From Galbula dea (lineage: Eukaryota; Chordata; Aves; Piciformes; Galbulidae): DNA of 64,000 nt. Shown piece by piece: positions 1 through 12,664 of the stretch. The position numbers and the translations under genes were made by a program. Location: contig VWZX01008269.1 in assembly GCA_013399015.1 (NCBI GenBank), positions 152,213 through 216,212 of the forward strand, written 5' to 3'. Within the stretch, counting starts at the first letter, position 1; every line of letters starts with the position of its first letter. The notes under the pieces were generated by a model. The model saw only the letters and a list, made by a program, of their open reading frames with translations. It was not told the DNA's origin and searched no databases.

Positions 1-2458
1 TTTTTTCCTCCCTGAGTCCAGCCCCAAAATGATTCTTTCCTGATAGATTAACAAAGAGGGCATTCCTGTTCTGGTCAAAATATTTAGATGATTGATGTTA
101 TAATTAGGAGAGTTTAGCGTGTCAGAAAATCTGATAAATTTTATAGCCAGAGTTTGCCTAATAGCTCAAACATACTATCTGATGTGTACTCACCTAATCA
201 GTTGCTGGTAAAACTACGGTTTCCAGTTTTTTATTTTTCTCTTACTTATAATTCAAATTACTCTGCTCTTCCACACTTGTTTGGTGGTGTGTTGTTTCTG
301 TTTTGCTTTGTTTGGTTTGGTTTGGGTTTTTTTGTTTATATTAAGATTTTTTTCAGCAACAAGAAGATGCTTTTGTCATAAAGTTAATTATAATTATTTT
401 CTCCACTACCAGCAGCTGGTTGTGCTCCTTAGCATGTACTTAACCTCATTGTACACATAAAAAATTCTAGCCAGAGAGCCCTGAAGTTCCTGTTCAGCTT
501 CAGTACTGGGGGTTCTGTGGTAGGAGAAAATGGGAGTACATGTACGCCTGAGTTTTGGCATGTAGTTCCTTTACCTATATCAAGGAGACTAGGCGTGTTC
601 CCAAGTATATTGGTTTAGACATAGCTCTGGGATCACTCTGTTGCCAAGTTTTTAAAGAATTCCTTATTCAAGTCATATGAATAACCTTGACTTAGGTTTT
701 GAGAAATACTGCAATGGATTAAAAGGTTGCTGTATGAACAGAAAAAACTACCTTTTTGTGGTTGGTTGTAGTTTATTGGGTAGTTCAATTACAATGAGAC
801 AAGAGGAAGTCTGACAATGAACTGAGAGGTGTCTTGTTTAAAATACAAAGTTGCATTGGTTACTGCATTTACAATTGAGGAGACAAATTCTGTCAGCTAT
901 ATGATGTTTCCCTGTCATAGGAAACAATGAGGTTTAGAAGAGACAACATACCACATATCCTTAACCCAGAATTTCAGCAGAATTGCTAAATTTGAACTAG
1001 GAGGAGGGAGAAATCTCAAGTGACATTTTCCTTGAAGCACCAGTTTACTAATTGGTTGTGGTGAAACTTTAATATCATGTTTACCACAGTAAAATGGAAA
1101 AGGTCTTTGTACTATTCTCAGATTCTGCATTTGGTAGTAGTTACTTGTTAGCAGCAACCTTCCCTAATAATGTGTCAATAACAAGAGTTATTTGTCTGCT
1201 GCAAGAGCAACATATTTTTCCAGAATAAAGTGTCTATCATGTGTTTTCACTTGTGTAAGCATTTTATGTAAGACTTGAAGGCTGTAAATGCCTGAAAAAG
1301 GACATTGCTAAAGGATGAAATTGCTGTATATTTCAGGATTTACTAGAAGAGACAATTCACAAACTCCACTATCCACCTTATGTTTTCTGTTATAGATGAA
1401 TGATAGATATGTATAAATCATGCCCATGGCCATTATCATCTGTTTCTCCACCCTAGAGACATTTGGTATCTAACTGTTGTCAAAATTGAGGAGTAAGTTC
1501 TCAAACCTGGCTGGGGATTTGGACATAACTGCAAGCTAGTATGCAACAGTTAGCGCTGTTTTGTCCATTCAGTGAAGAACAGAACAATTCTGGTTACAGC
1601 TTTAAGGAACAGTCTTAAACAGCATATACAAGTTGCTGTACTAATCCTTTGGCAAAACTTAAAATCAACTGATAATCCAGCTTCTAAATTGCTGAATGAT
1701 GCATTCTAAATCAAACCATCTGGCATTCATGAGACTTTTTGCTGATGTTGAAGTTTTCTACATGATTTTTGGTAGAAGCAGGTGATGAATGTTCCCTCAT
1801 CATTTTTAGTCTGATAATATAGTTTTATTATTCATTATAGCACTCCATAATAAATTTATGTAGTACCTCAAAGGAGTTATTGGCAGATGAAGCAAAGTAG
1901 TACCTCTCACTAAACCCTCATAGGACACCTTATAAAATGAAGTTCCTTGAGGCTCTGATTCATAGAAATTGTTCCTAATGCTAAAACCACTGTAAAGCAG
2001 AACATTTGCTGTAATATGATGAAGTAAATATCTTTTGTTAGTCCAGAACAGTTCTCCTCATAAAATATATATTTTCAATGACCATCTACTCTTAATAACA
2101 ACACTCATATGAAATAATTCTTTTGAAGATTTGTTACTTCAAGTTCTGAATTCATTAACATTCACATCTAGATGGACAGGTTTAGGTGGGAGATCACTAA
2201 ACCAGCATGCCTGAATTGTCATACTGGTCATTCAGTTGATAATGTTATTTATTTTAAATCAGTAATAGACTCTGAGGAAAAACCTGTTTCATCAGACAAG
2301 AATAGACCTATTTCTTAGGAATAAACCTCAATAGAGCTATTTTTAGTTCTTGTTTCTCAGTTATTCTTTAAATATAAATCCAGACACTTCTTTTAGCTAT
2401 ATATAATGGAGTGGTGAACCACTACTACTCTAGCAAGTGTTTTTCCCATTAGGAAATT
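1..2458. other. AT-rich unique DNA, no gene seen
   Basis: No supported gene. The open frames (75 codons on + at 154-381, 80 codons on - at 915-1157) are short, low in complexity or match no family I know, and lack convincing splice context. The only structured patch is the G/T-rich run near 278-338, listed separately. The stretch is consistent with intergenic or intronic DNA. Confidence 0.6.
278..338 (+). repeat. G/T-rich low-complexity run
   Basis: Almost every base is G or T on the + strand, with tandem TTTGG-like steps running into GGG followed by a T7 run. It is low-complexity sequence of a kind repeated elsewhere in the window (7225-7275, 8607-8640, 26896-26945, 33000-33032, 53181-53220, 62050-62125), mostly with the same strand polarity. 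Confidence 0.7.
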
Positions 2459-2560
2459 ACAGAATCATTATGGTTGAAAAGGACCCTCAAGATCATCTAG
2501 TCCAACTGGTAGCCCTACACTACTCTTATCCCTAAATCATCCCCTGAAGAACTGCATGAT
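2459..2560 (-). mobile_element. CR1 LINE 3' end fragment
   Basis: On the + strand this reads as the reverse complement of a CR1 3' terminus. An AGAATCAT-type tail is followed by a diverged form of the GGTTGGAAAGGACC block and by AAGATCATCTAGTCCAAC. The remaining bases agree only loosely with CR1 3' UTR. The copy is badly diverged, carries no coding segment and probably belongs to an older subfamily. The right-hand edge is uncertain by tens of bases. Confidence 0.72.
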
Positions 2561-3476
2561 TTAAATGAAAGCTTGACATGTGTGTGTGGAGGCAGTTTAA
2601 GTAACCAACCTGTATAGAATCTTAGGTTTGATCTGGTCATGAAAAAAATGGTACCAAAAATATGCAAAACTTTTGAGGCACAAGACCATTAAATTACCTT
2701 TTAGGATAGGAGCAGATTTCTTTAAGAAAACTTAACATTCTGATGTTTTCCTGTGGTTGGAAGAGGGAGCTCTTGAACTACGGCACGGCCTTCTAATAGA
2801 TTCTAAAGAGTACACCTTTGTGTCTTGAATTATTACAATGATTTTTTTGAATTCTTAAAATATTTTAAAGTAGCCCACTCAGTCAAAAAGGTATGTCGTG
2901 AGAAAGTTTATTGTTATTATTTGTACATAAAATTAATTAAAAACTCAAAGCTTCTCACAGTGTGTCTGTATGTTATCTATCTGCAATCAGCCAATAAATA
3001 CATAAATAAATCTTGATGTCCTATTTAGATCCAGACAAAAATTATCAACATAAATATATCCACTAAATCTGATATGCTACTGTCATTTCTCAGGAAGATA
3101 TTTCAAAGCCATGGATAGCACTTAAACTAATGCTACTGACATATGTAGGTCACTCAAGATGGGATTTATTTTGCCTGCCATAGCCTTCTAGGAGTTAGGT
3201 ATCTAGTTGTTGAAACCCTCCCTACTAACAGAGTAATGAGATCTGTACTGTTAATGAAAGAATGATTTACCCATCCTGATGCAGATCTCCAAGATATGAA
3301 ACACCTTTTTTATGAACTTAATTATTTTAATTCCTTAGGTAGCTAGTTCTAAATACTTCTGATTTAGACTGGTAAATCTGTCTAGATACATTAAATTTTT
3401 GTCATTGATTAAACAGGAATTGATCCTTAGGTTGTCCAGGCCATCTACACAGGGCTATAGTACATCATAAGACATA
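2561..3476. other. AT-rich unique DNA between CR1 copies
   Basis: No gene, RNA or clear repeat seen. A 63-codon frame on + at 2825-3016 is tyrosine- and lysine-rich, as expected of a chance frame in AT-rich DNA. Confidence 0.55.
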
Positions 3477-4117
3477 AGTGGTGAAGTTGACATGACTTAG
3501 TGACAGGATGCCATTCAGAGGGACCTGGACAAGCTTGAGAAGTGAGCCTGTGTGAACCTCATGAGGTTCAACAAGGCCAAGTACAGGGTTCTACACCTGG
3601 CTTGGGACAACCCTCAATATCAGTATGGGTTAGGGGATGAAGTGATTGAGGCCATTCCTGTGGAGAAGGACTTGTAGATACTCATGGATGTAAAGCTAAA
3701 CATGATCTGGCAATGTGCACAACCCCAAAAGCTAACTGTGTCTTGGGCCGCATCCAAAGAAGCATGACCAGCCATTCAAGTGAGGCGATTGTGCTCTTCT
3801 ACTCTACTTTGGTGAGACCCCATCTGGAATATTGTGTTCAGCTCTGGAGTCCTCAGCACAGGAAAGAAATGGACCTGTGAGTAGGTTTAGACTGAATATA
3901 AGGAAGAGATTCCTTTAAAATGAGGGTGGTGAAATACCGGAATAGGATGCCCAAAGAGGTGGTAGAGGCCCCACCCATGGAAACATTTGAGGTTTGGTTG
4001 GATGAGGGTCTAAGCAACTAGATCTAGTTAAGGATGACCTTGAATATTGCAAGGGAGGTTAGACTAGATGACCTTTACAGATCCGTTCCAACCCAAAATA
4101 TTCTATTATTCTATTAA
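3477..4117 (+). mobile_element. CR1 LINE, 5'-truncated with internal deletion
   Basis: About 640 bp of CR1 in + orientation. It begins just downstream of the point where the FADD catalytic motif of the reverse transcriptase would lie. It then follows the C-terminal part of ORF2: blocks equivalent to 'RDLDKLE', 'MRFNKAKY', 'LGRIQRSM' and 'VRPHLEYCVQLW' can be read, broken by stop codons and indels. Near 3878-3882 the alignment jumps from the segment following 'QLWSPQ' straight to the segment 'RFRLNIRKRF', so roughly 240 bp expected in between are missing. The element then runs through the ORF2 C-terminus and the 3' UTR to a CR1 end of the ATTCTATT type. It is non-functional. Identification rests on my knowledge of CR1 consensus; the subfamily is not assigned. 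Confidence 0.93.
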
Positions 4118-4409
4118 AAGACCTGCGTTCCTCTGGCAAATGGAGATGGGTCTCAGGTCTAGGACATAACATCAGACACTACCTCTGTTACTAAATTGTA
4201 CATCTGAATTTGGTTATCTGAATCAGAAATGAAATGTTAAGATAAAGAAATGGTGAGATTTAAGACAGCAATATATTTTATCAACATTTAAATTCCAGAA
4301 AAACTCTTCCACAGTACTTATTTCACCCTTATCTATCATTCCACTTACAGAAGAAAGCTTAAGAAGAAATAATTCAAAGGAATAAAGTAATTTAGTAGAG
4401 CAGTAATGA

Positions 4410-4612
4410 AGGTTAATCCTATAAAAGGCTACACCAACTATAAAGTCCCCAGTAGGTCAAGGGAATTACTATTCTTGTCTTGTGGCATCTGTGAGATCCT
4501 ACGTGGATTACTGGGTACAGACTTTGGTCCCATAGAACCACAATTATACTGACATACTGGCAGAAGTCCAGGTATGGGTCACCAAAATAATTAGGAGGTG
4601 ACACACACAGCA
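4410..4612 (+). mobile_element. Old CR1 LINE internal fragment
   Basis: A degenerate CR1 ORF2 segment in + orientation. Recognisable blocks are CAGTAGGTCAAGGGA, then a GTGAGATCC..TGGATTACTGGGTACAG stretch (equivalent to 'VRPYLEYCVQ'), then GTCACCAAAATAATTAGG (equivalent to 'RRATKMIR'). It repeats coding content already present in the CR1 copy ending at 4117, so it is a separate, older insertion and not a continuation. It has no 3' tail. Both edges are approximate. The minus-strand frame at 4419-4613 is just the complement of this fossil. Confidence 0.75.
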
Positions 4613-7600
4613 TACAAATAGATATTCAAAGCTTAACTGGGCAGGATTCTGGGCCATTTAATCTACCTCCAAAGTTTTCCCTTGCTTTGAGCAAGAAATT
4701 GAAGTTTGCCTTCTAATTCAGAGGTGCCTTCTAATCTAAATTATCTTATGTTTTATGTTTTTATGATTTTATATTGACCTTTGAGGGTTGATTCTAAACC
4801 TGTCAGGTTAGTGATAGTGTATCTAAAAGTTAACATGTTCTCCAGTTTTTGCTAGTAGAAACAGGGAAAATAAGTGTTGAAAGAATATCTGCCCTCTATT
4901 TCTAAGCACTTTCAGTTGAGAACATGCCAGATGGAGATGTTTTCTTATAAATAAGTGTATGAGCATGGCAGGGATGGAGAGGTCTTACTACAACTACAAC
5001 AGGGTAATGGTTTCCCATTCAGTTAAAGTCACCATGCACTTCTGCAGGATCTATTTACTGTAGGGTTCTTCTTCTGACAGTGGCAGGAAGAGCACAAGAC
5101 ACACTAGCCTCTTTTCAAAGATGTCAGTAAAAGATTAAATTTATTACTAGATGTGAAGTAGACATAAATTTCCTTGAAACAGAGTAAATATAAGGGCATT
5201 TTCTCAAAGGAAAAAATGCTATAAGGTTATATATGAAATGAGTCTTTTAGGTCCAATGACAAATATAGTTGAGCAGGAAAACAAGTAGTCAAGTAGTTCC
5301 ATAATGTATGGCATATTTCCTGAAATGTCATGTCTTCTGTGTTACATATTACGGCTTAAAATATAACAATATATAATAATATAATAATTGATGAAAAATA
5401 AATAAACTTCAGAAGGAAATCCTTTAATGTAGTTAAGAAAGATATTAGAGAAATAACCCATATAATGACAAAATATGACTAGAATAATACAGGAAAATAA
5501 GAAATACACCTTAAGCTACCAGAAGATCTTCAATGGCTTTGCTATCTTAATGATTTGTAAAAAAAGAAGTAATTTCTCATAAATATAAACACTCCTACCT
5601 GATCTGTATTCTACTGGGTTTCATGAGATTCAAAAAACCCTGAAAGCTTTTGTTCCTGGAGCTATGCAACTTTGCAGCAGATGGGCCTCTGCCATTCATA
5701 GAAGGATGAATTACTTCTTGCATTTACCAAATGAAAATTTCTCTATCTTACGTAGGTCTACTAGTCCCTTGAAAATTTAGAGAAGCTTCTTGATATACTT
5801 TATAAAGTTTGATGTCAAGGCCAAATTGCTATGATTTTATTCTTCAGTAGTTATATTCTGAAAGATACATATTTTAAAAAATGTAAAAACCAAAAAAATC
5901 CCTGTTATACCTATACAGTATCTGGAGAAATTAGTCTAAAATAGAAAAAGTGTCATTCCCTTGTCCATTTTTCTTCTGATTTTTTTAACCACAGAAAATC
6001 TTTACCAAAAGTAGTTATTTTTGCCTCCACAGGAGAGATACCTAATTAACTTAAAGGTGTCTGTTTAAATAGGTTGGAATATCTTTGGAGTAACAATTAA
6101 ATTGTTTCTCTGCCAAGACCTACTGGAAAAATGATGATCAGAACAAAATGTTTGAAATAGAAATATGTGATTTAACTTTTATTAAGCAAAAGGAAAATGT
6201 TTTATTTGTCTGTAATGTTAAGGAGTAGATATATACTGAGTCAGCCTATTAATTGGCTGTGTTTACCAAGAGATCATATGTGCAGCTGAAGAAATGATCA
6301 TCTAATTGGTCCCTACCTTGGGGGAGCCAGGGATGATTCTTGTTAGACTGGATTGACACAAACCTGGATCCTGACCAGTTGTAGCAGACTTTCCTCTTCT
6401 GATATGCCTGTATTTCCCTGCTGAGAAGCCTTCTGCCAGAACAGGCCCCTGTCAAAGTTCTCAAAGTGGCTTGTCTATCACCATCATGAATCAGCATTTT
6501 TTTCTGTAATAGGTTTGTAATGGGAATTATTTAGCTGCTTCCATCTTTAATGAAGAATGATTTGCATAATCATTTAAAATCAAATTGGATTCTAATTAGT
6601 TTACTTAGGAATCTTCAAAACAAAATTCTCTATCTTATCTTTCTCTCTTCATATGTTACATAGCTAACTTAAATAGAAACTTCAAGCCAGATTCTGAAAG
6701 GACAGTATGCCTTTTTTTGTACATGAAATCTGTCTATGTGAACAACAACAAAAAAACCCGTATTGAGATAAGAATCACATAATAGCTAGTAAAAATATAA
6801 ATTGAATGATGTTTTTCATTTTAAAATCTATTTATATCTAGTTAAAGATGTGTACCTTTCAAATTTCTATTTTCTATTCAGATATTTGTTTACTACAAGG
6901 TATTCCTATTTCCAAATATCTTGATATTGAGAAAATTAGGTAGAAATTTCAAGCTTCACTTGTAGAACTAATAATCATTCAGACATCCTTTGTTAGGAAT
7001 CAGAAAGCTCTAACTAAATTTCGTGGTGTTTTTTTCTTTTGACAGAACTTAATTTCTTTTCCCAAATCAGAAATAATTTTGTTGTTGTTACCTTCCTTCC
7101 TTTAAAATTGCTCAGATGTGATTGATATTGCAGTGCTCAATACTGTGTGTGGAATTTTGACTTCGACTCTTTTCTTCTTTCATTTATTCTCTTGTTCAGT
7201 TTGTGCCTATTGTTTTAAACACCCAGGTGTTTGCTTTTTGGTTTTTGTTTGGTTTTTTAATTATTTTTTTCTTTCCCCAGAATGTTTATTTTCTTTAATT
7301 CTGTAGATGGTTGATACAAACTGCCTCACCAAGAGGTCCTGTCTCTGTCATATTTATGGTGAAGGATAAAGGTATATTTTCCTCTTGTCATGCGTCCAAT
7401 TCTGTTATGTACTGTGTGTCACCTGAAAGCTCAGGATCTTAATAGCCTCCCAAATGGATTCCTAATGTCACAGGGAAATTGTGGGTGTAGTGGCTGCAAG
7501 AACTGTGAACAGGAACTATTTAACCTAACCTTTATTTCCTAAGCAGGATAAGTAGAGAGCGAAGAATGATTACTAGTTCAAGATTTCCACTTTTAACGGT

Positions 7601-10008
7601 TACATACCTTCTCTACCTTTCAGACCCCTGCCTTTCCACACACACTCTAATTGCCTCCCTAGCTTCTCATGTCAGGGTTGGACCTGCCCCATGAATCCAG
7701 GAGAACTAGACATACACTCTGACTACAGAGCATGATTGAGACCCAGTCTCAACACTTAGCTTTTCCACTCAGGGCTTCATTTCAGGGTGCAGTTGAAAGT
7801 CCAAGTATGGCATCTGCACCACAAGGAGTGATTGTCTTCACTATCTGTTGGTTTCTGAATTAGACTGTTGGCACAAATCTTGGAAGTTACCAAGTCCCAG
7901 TACAACTTCTTTATCTAAGGCTAATTAATGGTTGTTACTTAGACTGCTATCACTCTCTGGTCTCAATCTCCAAAGCCGCAACAATGTTGTGAAGCTGACC
8001 ACAGTTAAATTAACAAAGTTCACATGTGCTTTTTTGTTTGCAAGCAAACACTGGATGAATCTAGGTATTTCAAGCTGGGCAGTTGTAATCCAGAACTCAT
8101 TTGCCTCATTCAGGTATGCATCAAATCATAGTACCTAAGTATCACACTTTTTCCTCATTCTGTCTCACACATCGTTCTAAATATCTCAGACTTCTTTCAT
8201 TGTAAACTATTGACCCCTACTAGACAAAAGAAAAAAAAAAGTATTTATATATTCTAGAGCCTAAGTCTGTTCCTGTTCTAAAAGACTCCCATCTTTAGGT
8301 CTGGAGAACCCCACACAGAGACACACCTTCAACTATACTATGAATATCCCAGTCCTAAATGTATGGTTAGATTTATTTTACTCTCCTTTTGACTGGCTTT
8401 GCAAATTCTCCTGATTTTCCTTTGTAAGTATTTGTGAAAGTGAATCTTTATTCATCTGAGTGTTCAAATGCCAGACATGTAGCTGGGATTCATTTAATTA
8501 CATACATGCATTTCAGGTGGAAAAATGTATTAAATGACACAGCTAGAACATCAGCTCTTGAATACAGAGCACCTAGGAGGGATAGATAACTAGCAAGCCA
8601 TAGGGTGTTTGTTTTTTGTTTTGTTTTGGTTTCTTCTTTCACATAAAACACTTGTCGAGTAAAGGTAAACACATTTGAAAACAAGAGCTTCCTAACAAAT
8701 TCTACCAGCAGAAACAGGAACAAATTTAATAATCAAATGTATGTGAAAAGTTTTTTTCCAGCTGTACCTATAATTTAATAATATTGATTTCAAGAACAGA
8801 AGATAGAGACTATAGGACTAAACAAATAATAAGTCTAAATTAATAAATATTTAGAATGCTACTTTGCCTTGTATGGAAAACCTGTCTTTTAATTTCAAGT
8901 ATATTTCTGTATCCATTTAAAAATAATTTTAGTAGACAAGAGAAATCATAAATGTAAACTTACATCTGCAAGTGAGATTTCATAAGTTTCAGGACAGCAT
9001 TAAAACCACAGTAAAATCAAACACCTTGGTTACTGCCTCCTCCTTTATAATTTTCTTTCTTTAAAAATAAATCTATCAATTTTAAAGAAAGATTCAGTAT
9101 TCTGGTCACTTTAAAATCATTACAGAATAGATTAATTAATTGGAATTCCTAAATCATAGAATAGACCAAGTTTGAAGTGAACCAAGGAGCTTTCTGAAGT
9201 GGAATCTCCTGCTCAAAGCATGTTTGACATTTTTAACTCCTAAGAGTTACTGTTGAGTAGTGTCCAAAATATGTTTCATTTAAAATAAAAATATTTTTCC
9301 AAGCAGAAGTTAAAGACATGTCAATGATTTTTCCTGTATAACTCCAGAAAAGGAAATGGAGAGGTCATGACATGGAGTTTGCTGCCTTCATATATATAAT
9401 TTCTTTTTTCTCACCTGCATATGTTGCTGTTTGCTGTGTTTCATTCAGTATGAGATATGTTTCAGTATATCACTCCTTAATACCATGATGTGACAAATGG
9501 TTTAGAAGATGGGGAAATCAAAGAATCTTCACTGGCTGAAAACAAATGATTTAATTAAAGGAAACATTTTGTGGTACAGTAAAGATTTTGCTTGTTTTTA
9601 TCTGAAATTGTACATTAAATCTTAAAAGAAATCCTATAGTTTGTTATTTGCACAAGGTAAGGTAACTACTTTCTGCTCTACATTAAAAAGCCAGCATCCT
9701 ACTGTTCACATCTGTATCTGTTGAAAGAACAGGTGCAAGACATTTGTATACTAATAAGGCTGTCGTGATACCTTCAGTTTGAATGTATGATTTGAGGGAA
9801 GATTTCCTGAGTTGCAGACAGCTTTTTGTCCAATATATTTTGGCAGGGAGCTAGCATCTTGTCGTGTAGCTGTGTCACATTATATTATACTGTACTATGA
9901 AATATTCTAGAAAAACATATTCACGTGAAATCTTACCTTCCCTCTGAAACTATGCAATGCTAAGAACCAAATCCCAGTGTTGGACCTTGAACACATCATG
10001 CCACTCAA
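4613..10008. other. Long AT-rich unique stretch, no gene seen
   Basis: No gene can be supported over about 5.4 kb. Notable patches are a TA/AAT-rich run near 5352-5400, a GC-richer interval at 6249-6497 open on the minus strand for 82 codons (no recognisable domain), T/G-rich runs near 7225-7275 and 8607-8640, and an A-run near 8229-8240. A pyrimidine tract ending in CAG near 7613-7622 could pass for a splice acceptor, but no donor-bounded exon follows it. Confidence 0.55.
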
Positions 10009-10227
10009 GTGCTTGTTAGTCAGTGTTTAAGGCTGCTTGATATAGCAGAGCTGTGCAACCATGATCAGTTGATTGAGAAGAGCTGTGTAAGAAGGAACTG
10101 CAGCAAACCTGTCTGGCACCTTCTGTTTCACATGGGAACAGCATTTTCATGCAGGCACTCACTCCCTGTCATAGCTGGAGTTAATTTGCAGCTCCGCTTT
10201 CCTGGCCCTGGCCTATGGGCACAGACT

Positions 10228-10233
10228 NNNNNN
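10228..10233. other. Assembly gap, 6 N
   Basis: Six unresolved bases immediately before the recognisable CR1 sequence. The 5' junction of that CR1 copy therefore cannot be read exactly. Confidence 0.99.
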
Positions 10234-10337
10234 GGCCTAGTGCATGTGGCATCCCTGCCCATGGCAGGGGGGTTGGAACTAGATGATCCTTTAGGTCCCT
10301 TCCAACCTGAGCCATTCTATGATTCTATGATTCTATT
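10234..10337 (+). mobile_element. CR1 LINE 3' UTR tail
   Basis: About 100 bp of CR1 3' end in + orientation. It shows the GGCATCCCTGCCCATGGCAG block, the GGGGGGTTGGAACTAGATGA block and GGTCCCTTCCAACCTGAG, then three copies of the terminal ATTCTATG octamer (the last partial). It contains only the last few bases of ORF2 and the 3' UTR. The clean sequence suggests a fairly young copy. Its 3' end closely resembles that of the large CR1 at 46658-47637, so both probably belong to one subfamily. Confidence 0.95.
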
Positions 10338-12605
10338 TCCTGCATGGCCTCAGGGGTGCCTGGTCACTGAGGGCATTCTTGCCTGGCCATCAGGACCCTG
10401 GTGGCTAACACTGTCCCAGATCTTATCTTCTGGTCAGATACTGTGGGACTGTGCCCCTCAGAGAGCTTCTGCTCTGCTGGCCTCCCTCATCCTTGACTCC
10501 TGGTTTCAGGACATATGTAGCATTTGTCTTTAAAACTGGAAAAAGTTCCAAAATTTGTAGTCCGTAATCTTATAACAAAGCTGAAGGTTAGAACTGGTAA
10601 ATTACAGAATGATTTCACATTTCTATGAGACAAAAGTCTGTAGTAATAATTTCATTTTTAACTTATGGGAAAAGTAGTTTTATAATTAGAAAACACTGAT
10701 GCAGAACCATTCAACTAACACCCCAGAATAACTTTATCTTGCTACAGCAAGAAAGCCAAGTTTGCTCACTGAATAATGAAGAACAGAGATGACTGAAAAT
10801 GATGTGCTGGTTCTTTGCTCAATGGAGGCATATTTTTATAGTTTACTTAAGTTTCTTCAATAGTTATGAAGGGTATATGTGATGCTAAGGAGATACGTAA
10901 AGGGAAAGTCACAGTAATATTCACATTCTACATCTCTGATGAATGCCAGATTATGTATCACAAGTTCACCTATATTAATAGCTGAGCAGTGTGTTAAACA
11001 AAAAATAAAGTTAGATTTTATTTTGAAATTATCAGCTCAAGAAGGAATTTTTGAATTCTTAATGCAACAGCCACTGCCTTGTCTAGATCCTGAATGGTGA
11101 TTGTTTAACTATTCATAAAAAACCTCTGGGATTCCCCAGTTTGAGGAAGGAGAGTTAAAAAATAGGAATAAATAAAACTTGTTGGGCAGACTGTAAAAAA
11201 CCCATATATTTTAAAGCATTAAAGGGTGGTTAGTTCAAGTAATCAGGTTCGTCAAGTAAGTATTGATTCCTAAAAAAAAAATGGAGTTCTGCTACTGAAT
11301 TTTTAAATAAAAAATAAAAATTAAGCACTGGAAGCATATCTGGTGACAATCGATAGGATTTATAATACATAGATCCTGTTACACTAACCTAGTGCCATTT
11401 TTCATTGTATTAACAATACCATTAACAAAAATAATGATGCCAGTATAATAAACTTCTATAAAGTACTGGATATATTTTCACACAACAATTTGACTTAAAA
11501 ATTAAAAAAATGAAGAACATTAAATCGACACAGTACACAATATGTAAATTAAAATATTAAGTAGAAAAATCAGACCCTGAAGAACTCTGATAGAAAATAA
11601 AAACTCAGTGTATTTTTTCCTGTGCAACTAATTTTTGAGATTGATCTAAAGAATTAGTTTTAATTAATATTTTAAAGAAAACATTGGGGTTTTGGAAGAT
11701 ATGAATACTGAGTGGATGACTTACACTAAAATCATCTTGCCAATTCAGAACAGTTTTGTATACTGGAACATGTATCAGTACAGCCAACGTGACTGCAATC
11801 ATCTGAAAACAAAGTATGTAAGACTTACAAGATGTTGGATACAACTTGGAGAAGTGACTTTGAAAATCTCACAGGTACAATGGTACATTGTAAATCAGTG
11901 GTGTATGAGTGAAATCAAAGGCAATATGATTATATTGACCTGATGGTAATACCCAATATTGCTTTAGAATTCCTATTAACATAATTTTGAACAATGTGAA
12001 TTTGAATTTTTATTATTGTTTCAATATCTGACTTCAGGGATAGAGCACAGAGAGCTGAAAATATGCCTCTGAAAATGTCACTTCTGAAAAAAAGCTTTTA
12101 TTTTTTTCTTTTTACAGTAATTTCCCTAGGCAGTTCGTGTTATTGCAGCACTTCATATTATATATCATCACATATTTCCCAGCAAGCTTTATTGTGTTCC
12201 ACAGATAAACAAGATAAAGTTCCTTAAACGACTAAATGTCCTTAAAAATTCTACTGGGTGTAGTGCTTTTTTAAGGATATTCACAGCAATGAGGTGGTAC
12301 CTAACATAAAGTAGATAATCTACCTGTCGGCTTACATTTTGTTTCAGCACCTGTGTTTTTCTGTAGTTGCGTCTTTCTGTCTGCCACATTTAGTAGTGGA
12401 TTTTTAAAAGGTATATTATGGAATATTTTTTGATAAAGTAACATATCACATTTATCTCTTTAGCCACTTCTTGAGTTTTTCACATAGAATGACAAAATAT
12501 ATTCCATTATATTCAAATAATTTGATTAAATATTTGGCAGAAAACATATGAGCCTGATTTTCTTTTTGAGGAAAAACCCCACACCCGAACATTTATTTAA
12601 CTTGT

Positions 12606-12664
12606 CACAAGGAGTGCTAACTGACCTTGTTCAATAAATCCTATTTTGGTTAAGCAATTGCTAT
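12606..12664 (+). repeat. Unnamed ~60-bp dispersed repeat, copy A
   Basis: Begins CACAAGGAGTGCTAACTGAC, contains a TTCAATAAA polyadenylation-like hexamer, and ends TTGGTTAAGCAATTGCTAT. It matches copy B at 14850-14909 in the same orientation at roughly 90% by eye, with about five substitutions and one 1-base indel. Weak similarity seems to extend a short way upstream (CCTGA..TTT). The AATAAA and position of loss of similarity would fit the 3' part of an LTR or a small retroelement, but I cannot name the family. Confidence 0.8.

Larger units (their letters stand above)
10009..10533. other. GC-richer block of unknown origin hosting a CR1 tail
   Basis: This 0.5-kb block is clearly richer in G+C than its surroundings. 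It holds a CR1 3' tail (10234-10337) in its middle and a 6-base N gap. The bases on both sides of the tail match nothing I recognise. They could be an older transposable element, for example an LTR, into which CR1 inserted. A frame stays open for 174 codons, but it runs through the N gap and the CR1 3' UTR, which is normally non-coding, so I treat it as chance. Confidence 0.4.

Noticed and set aside
10009..10533. 174-codon open frame
   Set aside because: It crosses a 6-base N gap and a CR1 3' UTR, has no recognisable domain, and depends on unknown bases.
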